A stretch of DNA of 64,000 nucleotides from Symbiodinium natans (lineage: Eukaryota > Sar > Dinophyceae > Suessiales > Symbiodiniaceae), in contig CAJNDS010000225.1 in NCBI GenBank assembly GCA_905221605.1, positions 950,001 to 1,014,000 of the forward strand, in the 5' to 3' direction. Made by a program: the position numbers and the translations under genes. The notes under the pieces were generated by a model. The model saw only the letters and a program-made list of their open reading frames with translations. It was not told the DNA's origin and made no database searches. Of this stretch, positions 41,884-52,112 are shown piece after piece (the first letter of the stretch is position 1; each line of letters opens with the position of its first letter).

Positions 41884-42560
41884 CCAAACCCCCAAGCCCA
41901 CGATGGCTAAAGGAAATCCAGGGTTACGCGGGAGTAGCGGGTCACATTGAAATTGAGGTCTAAGCGCTTTGCAACCTCATCACCCAACATGAAACCCTAG
42001 GATGCACAATGGCATGGGAGACCCAGAGACTCCACTTACTCCATCCTTCAGGAAAGAAGCCTACTTGAGTCAGCTTAGGATCGATTTAGGGTTTAGGGTT
42101 TCGGGTTTAGGATTTATTGGGTTTAGTAGGGTTCTGGCCCAGGTCTTATGAGAACTTCTAGGAATGCAATCATTGAAGGGGTTGTGGCGACTGGAGACTT
42201 TGGGGGAGAACCTGGTGATGTAGGATCTTTAGGGTTCATGGACGGGGTTGGGGAGCTTAGGGTAAGCCCAAGCAGATTAAGCTCGTGACAAGAGTGTCTC
42301 AGCTTCGGCACATCACTAGTGGCGTGGGAGTAGAATGTTCGCTTGATGTCATGAACCTAGTCAGCCGCCTTGGCTGGTATCTGTAAAAAAAAATATATAT
42401 ATATATGGTACCCCCCCCTCCCGGGACCTACCTTTTTTAGAGCTTGTATTGCTCAGGTTGGTCTCGTGGGGTTTGGGAGAGATAAAAAAATATATCATAT
42501 AATATTAATGAGGCTCCTGGAGGGGGCAATTTCAAATGCCCCTTGGATCCGAAATGTTCT

Positions 42561-43030
42561 AAGTACAAAGGGTGCCCCTGTACTTTGTCTCCCGGGCCCC
42601 CGGGGGCCACTTTAAAGTACTTTAAAGTGGCCCTGGATCCAAGATCCAAGATCCAAGATTCCCCAAAAAGTTTTTTTAGAATCTTGGATCTTGGATCTTG
42701 GATCTTGGATCCAGGACCACTTTAAAGTACTTTAAAGTGGCCCCTGGGGGCCCAAATCGTCTAAATGGTGCCCCTGTACTTTGTCTCTCGGGGCCCCCGA
42801 GGGGCACTTTAAAGTACTTTAAAGTGCCCTCTGGGGGCCCAAATCGTCTAAGTACAAACGGTGTCCCTGTACTTTGTCTCCCGGGGCCCCCGGGGGCCAC
42901 TTTAAAGTACTTTAAAGTGGCCCTGGATCCAAGATCCAAGATCCAAGATTCCCCAAAAAGTTTTTTTTGGCATCTTGGATCTTGGATCTTGGATCCAGGG
43001 CCACTTTAATGTACTTTAAAGTATCCCCTG
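42561..43030. repeat. Nested palindrome cassette array
   Basis: The palindrome CACTTTAAAGTACTTTAAAG (22-24 bp in full) starts at about 42607, 42717, 42805, 42897 and 43001. It alternates with TGTACTTTGTCTCCCGGGGC blocks and with facing runs of GATCCAAGATCCAAG and CTTGGATCTTGGATC that form a second hairpin. The last copy has point changes. No protein is implied; open frames are repeat translations. Confidence 0.9.
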
Positions 43031-44370
43031 GGGGGCAATTCGTCTAAGGAGAGAGGCTCTGGGCGCCATAATCCTCAACATTTCAATTGTATAGCAACTC
43101 GATACCTGCACTCAGGTCGTAACCTTCAATCTTTCAACCAAGACAGCAAAAAGGATTGCCCCTCCCTCCCCCTCCCTCCCCCTCCCTCCCTCTCCTGTCC
43201 GCTCCGCTCCGCTGCGCTCTCTGGTCGTTTGTTAAGGGCTTGTTCAAGGCTGATAATTGAAACCTTATCGATTAAGGGATTAGGGTTTGAACCAGAAGGC
43301 CCGAAACTCTATAGGATTCAACCCCTAAGCCTTAGAGCCTATAGGGTTTAGGCTCAAACCTTAAACCCTAAACCTTTTAATCATACATAGGGTTTGAAGG
43401 TTAAGCAATTAGACTTAATCCTTAATCGTAACCCTTTAAACCCCATAGTGAAGATCTAAAAGTTTAAGGTTTAAGGTTTAGGCATGTAAAACTAAGCCGG
43501 CAAGTAAACCTACACCCTTGGCCTTAAAGCCCTGGGGTTAAGGGGGTTAAGGTTTAGAGGTAGAGTTTAAACCCACGTGTTTAAGGCTTAGGCATTTACA
43601 CGTTGACCCTAAACTCTTTAGGTTCAGAGCCCGAAAACCTTGTAGGACGCGAAAAGGTTCAACGGTGTTAAGCCTATAGGCGCTGATGGTATATTTGCCC
43701 AGGCCTTAGGTTGTTTGAACCATTAGCCCTATAGGGCTGGGCTAAAGGCTTAAGGTTTAAGGCTTTTCAGGGTGTATCTCTAAAACCCTCACGGGGTTAG
43801 CCCTCTAGGGGGTACATCCTACAGGGTAAAAAGTCTAGGGTTTAAGATTCAAGCATTGCCTGTAGAATCAGAACCTTACGAACCTCCAGGGCTTGGGGCA
43901 TAAACCCCTAAGCCTTAAATCCCATAGGGTTATGCCTATGTTCGTAGGGCTTGCCTCCTGTGGAAATGCAGAGAGAACACAGTATACGTACTCACATCAT
44001 GTATGTACACGGGGTATATGTCTTGTAAATCAAATACAGATGATGGAGAAGGAAAAAAGGCAAGTCTAGAATCATAAGACTAGGAAGTATTCGAGTGCAT
44101 AGGGTGATGCGAAAAGTCATTTACAGTAAGTGTGGGGGACGTGAGAATACTGTGAGCAATTATCCTATCCCGCTCACCACCCTTAATGTTTCCCGCAGTC
44201 CAAAGCAACCGGGTATCAAGTCCGTACTATTTGAATTTCACATTAAAGGGTCATACCTTAAAACGTTGTCATTTGGAAGTCGTTCAGCTTAACGTCTGAT
44301 AAGAACCTGTTAGGCTTCAAATTCATATTTAAACCAAATTGCTAATATCAGCCTACACCTTAAGTGAACT
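43030..44370. other. Unique, highly degenerate heptamer-like region
   Basis: Words such as TTTAAGGTTTAAGG, CCTATAGG and AACCCTAAACC occur in both orientations without tandem order. A CCCTCC tract lies at 43155-43195. No exon supported. Confidence 0.5.
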
Positions 44371-44374
44371 TCCT

Positions 44375-45240
44375 CTGAGAAGTCTTCTGGCCTCGTTCGT
44401 AATATTAATAGAAAAAAATAAATTCTAAGACTACCCTGTCCAATCCTCCTCTGGGCCTCGTTCGCATGTGGGTTGGCTTCGATGTTTAAATTTAAATTGC
44501 ACACCTTCTGCAATCCTCTTACGGGGCCTGACAAAACAAGATGTCATTAAATCCTATATTCAGAGGTCACAGCCTGAAACCCCCTCATCTGGGCTTGCTT
44601 CGTAAGTTATTGAAAAAATGAGCTGAGAAAAGAAGGCCACGCACTAGGAAATTATCGTCTGGGCTCTGTTTGTGAGTAAACCGAATTTTAACAAGTACAT
44701 TAACTGGCCACAGCCCAAGACATCCTTGGTATGGGAAATACATCTAGTTAACTTAGTTAACCGTATAATCCGAGCTCCTGTTTAATTGGGGGGGGCCCCC
44801 CCCCCAAAAAAAAACACAATAAGGAAGGCAGGGTTCCGCAATAGTTGGACCATGGCCCCGTATGGTTTCTCTATTAAAAAACAGTAAGAACCCAAACGTC
44901 CCTGCAGAAGAAAAAAGCTTTCAGAAAGGCAGAGTTTCAAAATTTGACAACCCCCCCCAAACAAAAATTCTTTAAATGTGGGGGGTTTGGCCCATACGAA
45001 ATCCATCGTAATGGAAAGTAGTCTTCCGGCGGGAATCCGGGCAAAAAAATTTCTTTAAATATAGGGGGTTTAATTAAACAGGAGCTCGGATTATTAAAGA
45101 CCACACGGTATCACATCCTCCTCTGTCCCCCTATTCGCATAGAAATTTATTTGGAATTTTAAGTTCTAAGGCCACACCCTGAGACATTCTCATCCGAACT
45201 TCGTTTGTAATTCAACTTGATGGATTAGAACTTCAGAAAA
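44375..45240. repeat. Divergent tandem repeat around CTGGGCCTCGTTCG
   Basis: CTTCTGGCCTCGTTCGTAA, CTCTGGGCCTCGTTCGCAT, ATCTGGGCTTGCTTCGTAA and GTCTGGGCTCTGTTTGTGA occur at 75-140-bp spacing, followed by AAATTCTAAG/CCACACCCTGAGACAT words; a further copy lies beyond the element at 44766. Confidence 0.65.
44766..45093. mobile_element. 328-bp element with perfect 22-bp inverted ends
   Basis: TAATCCGAGCTCCTGTTTAA at the left is exactly inverted at the right, and the match extends to 22 bp. Inside, TTCTTTAAATGTGGGGGG and TTCTTTAAATATAGGGGG form a direct repeat. It sits inside the divergent tandem repeat, so it probably inserted there. Confidence 0.85.
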
Positions 45241-45285
45241 ATTAACCAACAACACTCGAAAAGGTAGGTCCCGGGAGGGGGGGGT

Positions 45286-45335
45286 AGCATGTATATATAT
45301 GTATATATATATGTATATATGTATGCTACCATATA
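45286..45335. repeat. AT-rich hairpin (GGTAGCAT...ATGCTACC)
   Basis: GGTAGCATGTATATATATG and its near-inverse enclose a TA-rich centre. Confidence 0.85.
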
Positions 45336-45472
45336 TAAGTCTTTTTTAGAGCCCTGGTACATAAGGACATTGCTTGATTTGTAGCCTAAAAGTTTCACCT
45401 GCAACTCCGGTATTGCAACAGGCCCCTACGTGATGGGCATACAGCCCTAAACCTGAAACCATCCTTATCCAG

Positions 45473-45511
45473 GTCATGTTCCCTCCTCATCCAGTCGACC
45501 AAGCCAGGCTG
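45473..45511 (+). CDS. Candidate exon, 13 codons
   Basis: VMFPPHPVDQARL lies between CATCCTTATCCAG and GTTTAG, phase 0. Confidence 0.4.
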
Positions 45512-45797
45512 GTTTAGGGTGCAGATTATGTGGTGTTTAGGGTGTAGGTGGTTTAGAGCTGCTGTTTGCAGGGTTCTTAGGGTTCAGGCGGTTCGCATTT
45601 GGGCTTTGAGGTTTGGGCTTAGGACCTAGAGAGGGTCCGAAACCCTAAGTTCTGGCACCCGCAGTCCTAAAGCGGTTTAGGGTTTAGGGTTTAGGGTTTA
45701 GGGTTTAGGGTTACCTTTTCTAAGTCAAGCCATGGGTGTGGAGGCTGGTTCTTCGGCTCGGTAGCCCAGTGGTACTCTTTAGGGGGTATTTTTTGTG

Positions 45798-45977
45798 CCC
45801 TAGACCCTAAACCCTAAACCCTAAACCCTAAACCCTAAACCCTAAACCCTAAACCCTAAACCCTAAACCCTAAACCCTAAACCCTAACCCTAAACCCTAA
45901 ACCCTAAACCCTAAACCCTAAACCCTAAACCCTAAACCCTAAACCCTAAACCCTAAACCCTAAACCCTAAACCCTAA
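45798..45977 (-). repeat. CCCTAAA array, about 25 units
   Basis: One CCCTAA interruption, otherwise perfect; ends 11 bp before the next candidate exon. Confidence 0.98.
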
Positions 45978-45988
45978 TTAATCCCCAG

Positions 45989-46077
45989 AACCCCTGGGGC
46001 GCTGCAGGCTGCAGGCACCCCGAGAGGTCAGCAGCCTCGGCCAAAGAATGGCGCGTCGCGGACTGGCTGGAAGGACG
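45989..46077 (+). CDS. Candidate exon between inverted telomere arrays
   Basis: After AATCCCCAG it reads NPWGAAGCRHPERSAASAKE then WRVADWLEG and ends at the GC donor GCTAAG. CCCTAAA and TTTAGGG arrays of about 180 bp each face each other across it. Confidence 0.55.
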
Positions 46078-46082
46078 GCTAA

Positions 46083-46265
46083 GTTTAGGGTTTAGGGTTT
46101 AGGGTTTAGGGTTTAGGGTTTAGGGTTTAGGGTTCAGGGTTTAGGGTTTAGGGTTTAGGGTTTAGGGTTGAGGGTTTAGGGTTTAGGTTCTAGGGTTTAG
46201 GGTTTAGGGTTTAGGGTTGAGGGTTGAGGGTTTAGGGTTTAGGGTTTAGGGTTTAGGGTTTAGGG
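46083..46265 (+). repeat. TTTAGGG array, about 26 units
   Basis: Includes TTGAGGG and TTCAGGG variants. Confidence 0.98.
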
Positions 46266-46559
46266 CTAAGGCAGCCCTGAGCCCTGGGCCTATAAGCCCA
46301 GTGCAACCAACCCCGAAACCGCCTTCAAACCCTTAAAGCCTTAAACCCAGAGCCCCCCAACACCCTAATACCCTGAAACCCTAAAGCCCCGAAACCCTTA
46401 AGCCCTAAAACCCCCCAAACCCCTAAAAACCCTAAAAAAACCCTAAAACCCTGAACACGCCCCAAAAGCCCTGAAAACCACCCTAAACCCCAAAAACACC
46501 CTAAACCCTAAACCCTAAACCCTCAAACCCCAAAAGCTGGGGCTTGGGGGGCGTTGCAG

Positions 46560-46619
46560 GAGAACGGCGGCAAGCCCACGCCAAGCCGCGGAGGTGCCCG
46601 GCCTAAGAAAGGCGAGCTA
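46560..46619 (+). CDS. Candidate exon, 20 codons
   Basis: ENGGKPTPSRGGARPKKGEL lies between GGCGTTGCAG and GTTAGG, phase 0 on both sides. Basic and glycine-rich, perhaps a linker. Confidence 0.5.
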
Positions 46620-46839
46620 GTTAGGGTTTGGGGTTTAGGGTTTAGAGTTTAGGGTTTAGGGTTTCGGGTTTAGGGTTTAGGGTTTAGGGTTTAGGGTTTG
46701 GGATTTAGGGTTTCCGGTTTGGGGTTTGGAGTTTAGGGATTGGGGTTGAGGGTTAAGGGTTTGGCGTTGAGGGTGTTAGGGTTTGGGGTTTAGTCAGCGT
46801 TCAGGTTTCGGGGGCCTTGTTGTCTAGAGTCAGGATTCC

Positions 46840-46930
46840 ATGTTGGTACCTCCCAAAATAGGGGTACTCCTTTTACACCCCCTATAGAATAGAATCCCCT
46901 TACAGGGACCCCCAAAAGGGTACCCCCCAT
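46840..46930. mobile_element. MITE family G copy
   Basis: CCCAAAATAGGGGTAC, CCTTTTACACCCC, GAATAGAATCCCCTTA and CCCAAAAGGGTACC follow the same order as at 35611. Confidence 0.65.
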
Positions 46931-46977
46931 AGCCAGAAACCCGGATGTTGATTTAACTACACGAAAAAGAAGGCAAG

Positions 46978-47024
46978 GATACTCTCATGTCCAATGGGTT
47001 CAGCGTCGATCGACATGTCCTGGA
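46978..47024 (+). CDS. Candidate exon, unknown protein
   Basis: Reads DTLMSNGFSVDRHVLE after AAGGCAAG and ends at GTTTTC. Confidence 0.35.
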
Positions 47025-47547
47025 GGTTTTCGACTCTGGGCCTAAACCCGAAACCCGAAACCCTAAACCCCAAACCCCAAACCCTAAACCCTAAACCAAG
47101 CACCTCGGCACCTTGAAACCAAAAAGGGCACCCTGTTTATTCCTAGGTTATTCTGGGGCTAGACATGTAAGGTCTTTGCGCATGCAAACCCAAGCTGAGA
47201 GGTGATCTCCCTTGTTCCAAAGTGGACAAACGAGGCGGTGCAGATTAGGGTGCAGGGTTTGGTGGGCCCTAAACCCTAAACCCTAAGCCCTCAACCCTAA
47301 AGCCGAAGCCCGGTGTGCCTCTTTCGTGTTGTGGGGGAGCATTTAGGGGGCTCGCAGGGCTCAAGTCTTGCGGGCTTTGATCAAAGGTCTTATCAGCCTC
47401 AAGGATTTATATAGGGCTTCTGAGGCATAAGGGGCGGGGGGGTTGGGGGGTCGAGGGCCTGGTGGGAAGGATTGCAGTGACCTCAACGCACACAGCTTTG
47501 TCTCTTTCTCGGTAGGGCTGCTGCCAAAACTTTGTTGCTCTAGACAG

Positions 47548-47583
47548 GTCTATTTTTGGCCTTCGCTGTTCAATGGCAGCCAG
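47548..47583 (+). CDS. Candidate 12-codon micro-exon
   Basis: VYFWPSLFNGSQ lies exactly between TTTGTTGCTCTAGACAG and GTACCTTA, both good splice sites. The surrounding frame remains open from 47443 to 47874, so the exon could be longer. Confidence 0.45.
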
Positions 47584-47875
47584 GTACCTTATAGCCCCTT
47601 TTCACGAACGCCTTCAAGGGGCCTGAAGGCATGCTCCCCTGCGCCCACAAGGAGGGTCTTTCCCCGCATCGTCAGCTTTCCAACCCCAAATCCCAAGTGC
47701 CAACCCCAAGAGTTCCTAAGTAGGACCTTAGGACATTCGAGAAACTTTCTGGGGTTCAAGGGGATCAAGTGCAAGAATAGTTTGGGTTTACGGGGCCAAC
47801 CTAGCCCCCTCGAAGCCCAAGCCCCCAAGCCCCCAAGCTCCCAAGCCCCCAAGCCCCCAAGCCCCAGGCTCTAAA

Positions 47876-47975
47876 CCCCAAACCCCAAACCCCAAACCCC
47901 AAACCCCAAACCCCAAACCCCAAACCCCAAACCCCAAACCCCAAACCCTAAACCCTAAACCCTTAACCCTTAACC
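47876..47975 (-). repeat. CCCCAAA block then CCCTAAA
   Basis: Ten perfect CCCCAAA heptamers precede CCCTAAA and CCCTTAA variants. Confidence 0.96.
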
Positions 47976-48043
47976 TTTAAACCCTAAACCGAATAAACCT
48001 CCTAGGCCCTACAACTCACCCTTCCCACCACGCAGCGCCACAG

Positions 48044-48091
48044 GTGACCCGGCGGCTTCCACGCCGCCCCGAAGTAGAGCAGGCCGGCGAT
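48044..48091 (+). CDS. Candidate exon, 16 codons
   Basis: VTRRLPRRPEVEQAGD lies between a pyrimidine-rich acceptor ending GCGCCACAG and a GT at the T-run. Arginine-rich. Confidence 0.45.
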
Positions 48092-48597
48092 GTTTTTTTT
48101 TTCGGCTCGAGGCTTGAGGGCTTTAGTGGTGGTAACAGGAACCTTGACCCTTTAAACCCTTAGAGCCCTAGACCCTAAACCCTAAAACCCCCTTAAAGCC
48201 CTTAAAGCCCTAGACCCCTAGACCCTAGAACCCAAACAATGACACCCCAACCCGCAGATCGAAGGGCAACAACATTTTTGATGTGCCCTGATCGGTCGAC
48301 GTATCCCTTAGTACAAATCGTAAGCCACAATATCCCCAATACGCCCTGGGATATGTAAACGTCGCCACCCTCAACCCGAATGCCCTTTAAACTACCTAAT
48401 CTCCCCTGCTGATTCTTCGTCTTAGTCTTAGAGTTTAGGGCTTGGGGTTAGGGGATTTAGGGTTCACGGCCCAGGGTTACCCTAACCCGAAACCCGAAAC
48501 CATAAACCCGAAACCCGAAACCCAGAGCCTTGAGCTCTGAAGCGAGTCACAACTGAGTCACAACTCTTAGGGAGAGCGGAGCTTCTTAGCACGTCAG

Positions 48598-48644
48598 GCA
48601 ACTCCGCCGGGGGCAGCGACGACACGCCGCCTCGGAGCTCAGCC
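48598..48644 (+). CDS. Candidate exon, unknown protein
   Basis: After AGCACGTCAG reads NSAGGSDDTPPRSSA and ends at GTGGAG. Confidence 0.45.
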
Positions 48645-48667
48645 GTGGAGTTTAGGGTTTAGGGTTT

Positions 48668-48795
48668 AGGCTTTGGGGCTTTGGGGCTTTGGGGCTTTGG
48701 GGCTTTGGGGCTTTGGGGCTTTGGGGCTTTGGGGCTTTGGGGCTTTGGGGCTTTGGGGCTTTGGGGCTTTGGGGCTTTGGGGCTTTGGGGCTTTG
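48668..48795 (+). repeat. Homogeneous (GGGGCTTT)n octamer array
   Basis: About 15 perfect octamers immediately after two TTTAGGG units. The open frames on both strands are repeat translations. Confidence 0.97.
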
Positions 48796-48825
48796 AGGTT
48801 CAAGATCAAAGGGCCGGCGGTTCAG

Positions 48826-48866
48826 GATGTTGGGTTTGGCCGCGCTGGGTGTCTTAAGCTGCTCCA
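48826..48866 (+). CDS. Candidate exon, unknown protein
   Basis: After GCGGTTCAG reads DVGFGRAGCLKLL. A GT at 48849 may be an earlier donor. Confidence 0.35.
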
Positions 48867-49589
48867 TCTAAGGGGGATAAGGAGGGCCCCTTCTCTTATC
48901 CCCTATATGTATGCCTTACGTAGTCCCTGTATACCTCTGCAGCCCCTAAATACCCCCTACGGTTATTTACAAGGGTCACTCCTTGAGGCCCTGGTCCTGA
49001 CTCCTAGCATACATAACTGGCTGGGTCATATTCGAAGGGCTTCCAGATTCAGAGCATCTCGAAGCTTCAGAGTCTTAAGATTAGGGCTTTGGGGTTTAGG
49101 GTTTAGGCTTTGGAGTTTAGGGTTTAGGGTTTAGGGTTAGTTTAGGGTTTAGGGTTGAGGGTTTGGGGTTTGGGTTTTTGGGTACAGCGCTTAGGGTTAA
49201 GGCATATGCGGCTGAGTGAAAGGTCTGCGCGGCTTTGTTCGCAAAAGCCCGCTTCAGAACCATTACTAATTCTCATGAAACCTCAATCCCAACCCCCCAA
49301 AATCTCCAAACCCAGAACCCTCAAGCCCTATACCCGAACCCTAAAGCCCTAAGCTCCCGAAACCCCCAGCGCCCAAACCCGGACTCATCGATATCTCAAC
49401 CGGAAATCCTTGAACCATCTAACACCCACGAAGCCTTAGAGCGCTGAATTTTCTGAGCCTTCCTTTTCGGGTTTCGGGTTCAGGGTTTAGGGTGTAGGTT
49501 TTAGGGTTCAGAATACAGTTCAGAGACATAAGGTCCCTAAACCGCGTAACCCTGAAACCCTACACAGAAGGGAGAACATGGGCCCAATC

Positions 49590-49725
49590 CCCCGCATCCC
49601 TAAACCCTGAACCCTAAACCCTGAATCCTAAACGCTGAACCCTAAACCGTAACCCTGAACCCTGAACCATAAACCCTGAGCCCTAAACCCTGAACCCTAA
49701 ACCCTAAACCCTAAACCCAAAACCC
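49590..49725 (-). repeat. CCCTGAA/CCCTAAA alternating array
   Basis: The two variants alternate fairly regularly, as a 14-bp higher-order unit. Confidence 0.92.
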
Positions 49726-49766
49726 CAACAAAGGCTCTCCCGGAATGCGAGCTCCACAGCGGGCAG

Positions 49767-49804
49767 CTGCGTAGTGAGCACAGGGCCAGGCAGCTTCGTC
49801 GGAG
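49767..49804 (+). CDS. Candidate exon, basic
   Basis: Between CAGCGGGCAG and GTTTCG, reading LRSEHRARQLRR. Confidence 0.4.
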
Positions 49805-50059
49805 GTTTCGGGGTTTAGGCTGTAGGGTTGAGGGGTTTAGGGTTTAGGGTTTAGGGTATAGGGGTTTAGGGTTCAGGGTTTAGGGTTATAGGGGTTGGGT
49901 TTGGGATGTGGGGTTTAGACTTTGGGGGTTTGGGGGTTTGCGGGTTGGGGTTGAGGGGGCCGAAGGGTTCAAGAGTTTAGAGACTTAAGGGGCTTGGCAG
50001 CTTCGTGGGGCCTCAGGGTTGAAGAACTTACCGGAATTTAGGGGTTTAAGCCTGTACAG

Positions 50060-50195
50060 TAAGGTTGGTCACCCCCCCGGTGAGCTTGGCGTCAGCGAAG
50101 TGTCCTGAGTTGGTCACAATCACCAACCCTGAAGGGCGGAAGCAACGACAACCGAGCTGCTCTGCGACCGATGCGGATGCCTGCACGCCACCGTG
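50060..50195 (+). CDS. Candidate exon, strand ambiguous
   Basis: The + frame reads VRLVTPPVSLASAKCPELVT then ITNPEGRKQRQPSC, to TGA. The - strand is also open over 75 codons and looks protein-like (PSGLVIVTNSGHFADAKLTG). I prefer + because a good + acceptor lies just downstream. Confidence 0.3.
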
Positions 50196-50225
50196 ACGAC
50201 ATGATTTGGGCGTGGCTACTTGCAG

Positions 50226-50285
50226 GCTTTGTGTCGGGTTCTCATCCCCGGCCGCACGGAGCATCCCAGTCAAGATCGAAACGAA
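50226..50285 (+). CDS. Candidate exon, unknown protein
   Basis: Acceptor GGCTACTTGCAG, then ALCRVLIPGRTEHPSQDRNE into a CCCTAAA pair. Confidence 0.4.
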
Positions 50286-51126
50286 ACCCTAAACCCTATA
50301 GACCTTCAACCCTAAACCCTGCAAACCCTCAACCCTGAAATCCCCTAAGCCCTAAACGCTAAACCCTAAACCCTAAACCTTAAACCTCAGCCCCTGAATT
50401 GAACCTCTTTTCTCCCGTGAACCTCTTGTCTCCCTCCCAATCAACTCAGCCAGTGAGAAGCCCTTCTCAAGCCTGAACCCCTCATCTCCTCCCCCCGCGC
50501 TGATTGAATCCTTAGACCCTAAACCCTAAACCCTAAACCCTAAACCTCAGGGCCCTCCAGACTTTGCAATCGGATTTGCGGTGCTGGTGCTCTCTGCGCA
50601 ACCCCAAAATACCGAACCTTCGGGTTTTAGACGGTTATTCTTGCCTGCCTGTACGCAGCCTAGAAGGGCTTTGCAGCAGCCTAAAAGGGCTTTACAGCAG
50701 CCTAAAAGGGCTTACAGGGTGTAGGGCTTAGGCCTTAGGGTTTAAGGTTAAAGGGCTTGCAGGGTTCAGAGTGCGTTGAGTCATGGCCCTGAGGCCATAG
50801 GCCTCGACCATGCACAAGCTTTTGAAAACCCTAAATGTACTAAACCCTAAACTTTATAAACCCTACATTGACCAAACCCTAAACTCTAAACCCCAAACCC
50901 TAAACCTATCAGAGTGAGCAGCAGGTCGGTGTCGTACCCTCAATTCAAACCTTGCACACTTTAATGAGATCCTACAAGATCAACCCTTAACCCAGACAAG
51001 AACCTCAACCCATACTAGACCCTCAGAATCCTACACCTACATCCCTCAAAACCCCAAAAACCCAAAACCTTTCACCCTAAACCCCAAAGAATTCTCCCAA
51101 ATCCCAAAACCGCAGCCGATCCTCAG

Positions 51127-51204
51127 TTATGGGCAGGCGGCACGACTTCGGCTGCCGTTTCGGCGCCGGCGCCGTCGCCGGCGTCGGACGCGTCCGGAGC
51201 CACA
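51127..51204 (+). CDS. Candidate exon, 26 codons, Ala/Pro/Ser-rich
   Basis: LWAGGTTSAAVSAPAPSPAS then DASGAT lies between GATCCTCAG and GTTGCG, phase 0. GC3 is close to saturation. Probably a disordered linker. Confidence 0.5.
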
Positions 51205-51885
51205 GTTGCGTTCTTTTTGTTTTTGTTTTTATATTTCCCGGGCTCAGGCTGTATAGAGTTGTGGCGTTGGAGTTGAAAGGGCTGAGAGGCTTTAGAAAGC
51301 TTACGTATAATGTTAGGGTTTGCAAGTTGTAAGTTTCAGAGCATTATAGAGTTTACGGGGTTTACGGCCTTCACGGGGTTTACCGGGTAAATAGGGCATC
51401 GTTTTCAATACAGTTTATACACAGGGTTTCGAGGTCAGGGCTCTACGAGGCTTTGTAAGGTTTAGAGTGGGTTTTGGGGAATTTAGGGTTTAGGGTTTAG
51501 GGTCCTACAACTTAAACCCTAAATCAGAACGCCCCCACCCGTCCTTTGGAAACAGACCACTTAAGCTGTCTAAAGCTGGTCTAAAGGGTTAGGTGTCTGT
51601 AAGCCCTTTCAACATGCAGAAAGTTGTGCTTGTCCGAAGCCTTCAACCCTAGACTACCCCCACCAGAGCCCCAAGTTCCCAAGGGTGAAGGTTGAAGTTC
51701 CCTAAGCCCAAGAAGCCATACTCTAAACCCTAAACCCTAAACTCTCACTGAAGGGTTTTGCTGCCAAGCTTCAACCCCTGCGTCCTGGAACCGCGCCCTC
51801 AGCCCGACCTTCAGAAATCCCAAACCATGGCTCTACAGCTCACTGACTTTTTGTTTGGGGGTCTAGGGTTGAGGGGTTAGGCCCT

Positions 51886-52026
51886 AGACCCTAGACCCTA
51901 GACCCTAGACCCTAGACCCTAGACCCTAGACCCTAGACCCTATAGACCCTAGACCCTAGACCCTAAACCCTAAACCCTAAACCCTAAACCCTAAACCCTA
52001 AACCCTAAACCCTAAACCCTAAACCC
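51886..52026 (-). repeat. CCCTAGA block then CCCTAAA block
   Basis: About ten CCCTAGA units followed abruptly by about nine CCCTAAA units. Confidence 0.97.
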
Positions 52027-52030
52027 CAAG

Positions 52031-52112
52031 CTCTTCAACGGCTCCTACCCAGAGCTGGCTTTGTTTCCTCGTGTCCCAGGCGTAGAGAGCCGCGGAGTCC
52101 GCAAGGCCTCGG
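52031..52112 (+). CDS. Candidate exon, unknown protein
   Basis: Reads LFNGSYPELALFPRVPGVES then RGVRKAS, ending at GTGTGT. An alternative acceptor inside (TTTGTTTCCTCGTGTCCCAG at 52079) is stronger and would give a shorter exon from 52080. Confidence 0.45.

Larger units (their letters stand above)
42408..45287. mobile_element. Putative 2.9-kb composite insertion with 28-bp inverted ends
   Basis: TACCCCCCCCTCCCGGGACC (extended to 28 bp) begins the block and its reverse complement ends it. Between them perfect heptamer arrays are absent, AT content rises and distinct repeat types appear. There is no recognisable transposase, so it may be non-autonomous or a coincidental frame around independent insertions. 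Confidence 0.45.

Noticed and set aside
42676-43009. Repeated LKYFKVA open frames on both strands
   Set aside because: The palindrome CACTTTAAAGTACTTTAAAG encodes LKYFK on either strand; not a protein.
48652-48867. APKPQSPK-type repeat protein on the minus strand
   Set aside because: Frame runs through the GGGGCTTT array; octamers give a repeating eight-residue pattern without selection.
50046-50273. Minus-strand frame resembling an enzyme segment (VIVTNSGHFA)
   Set aside because: I considered an aconitase-X-like match but only a few residues fit; the plus strand is equally open and has an acceptor.
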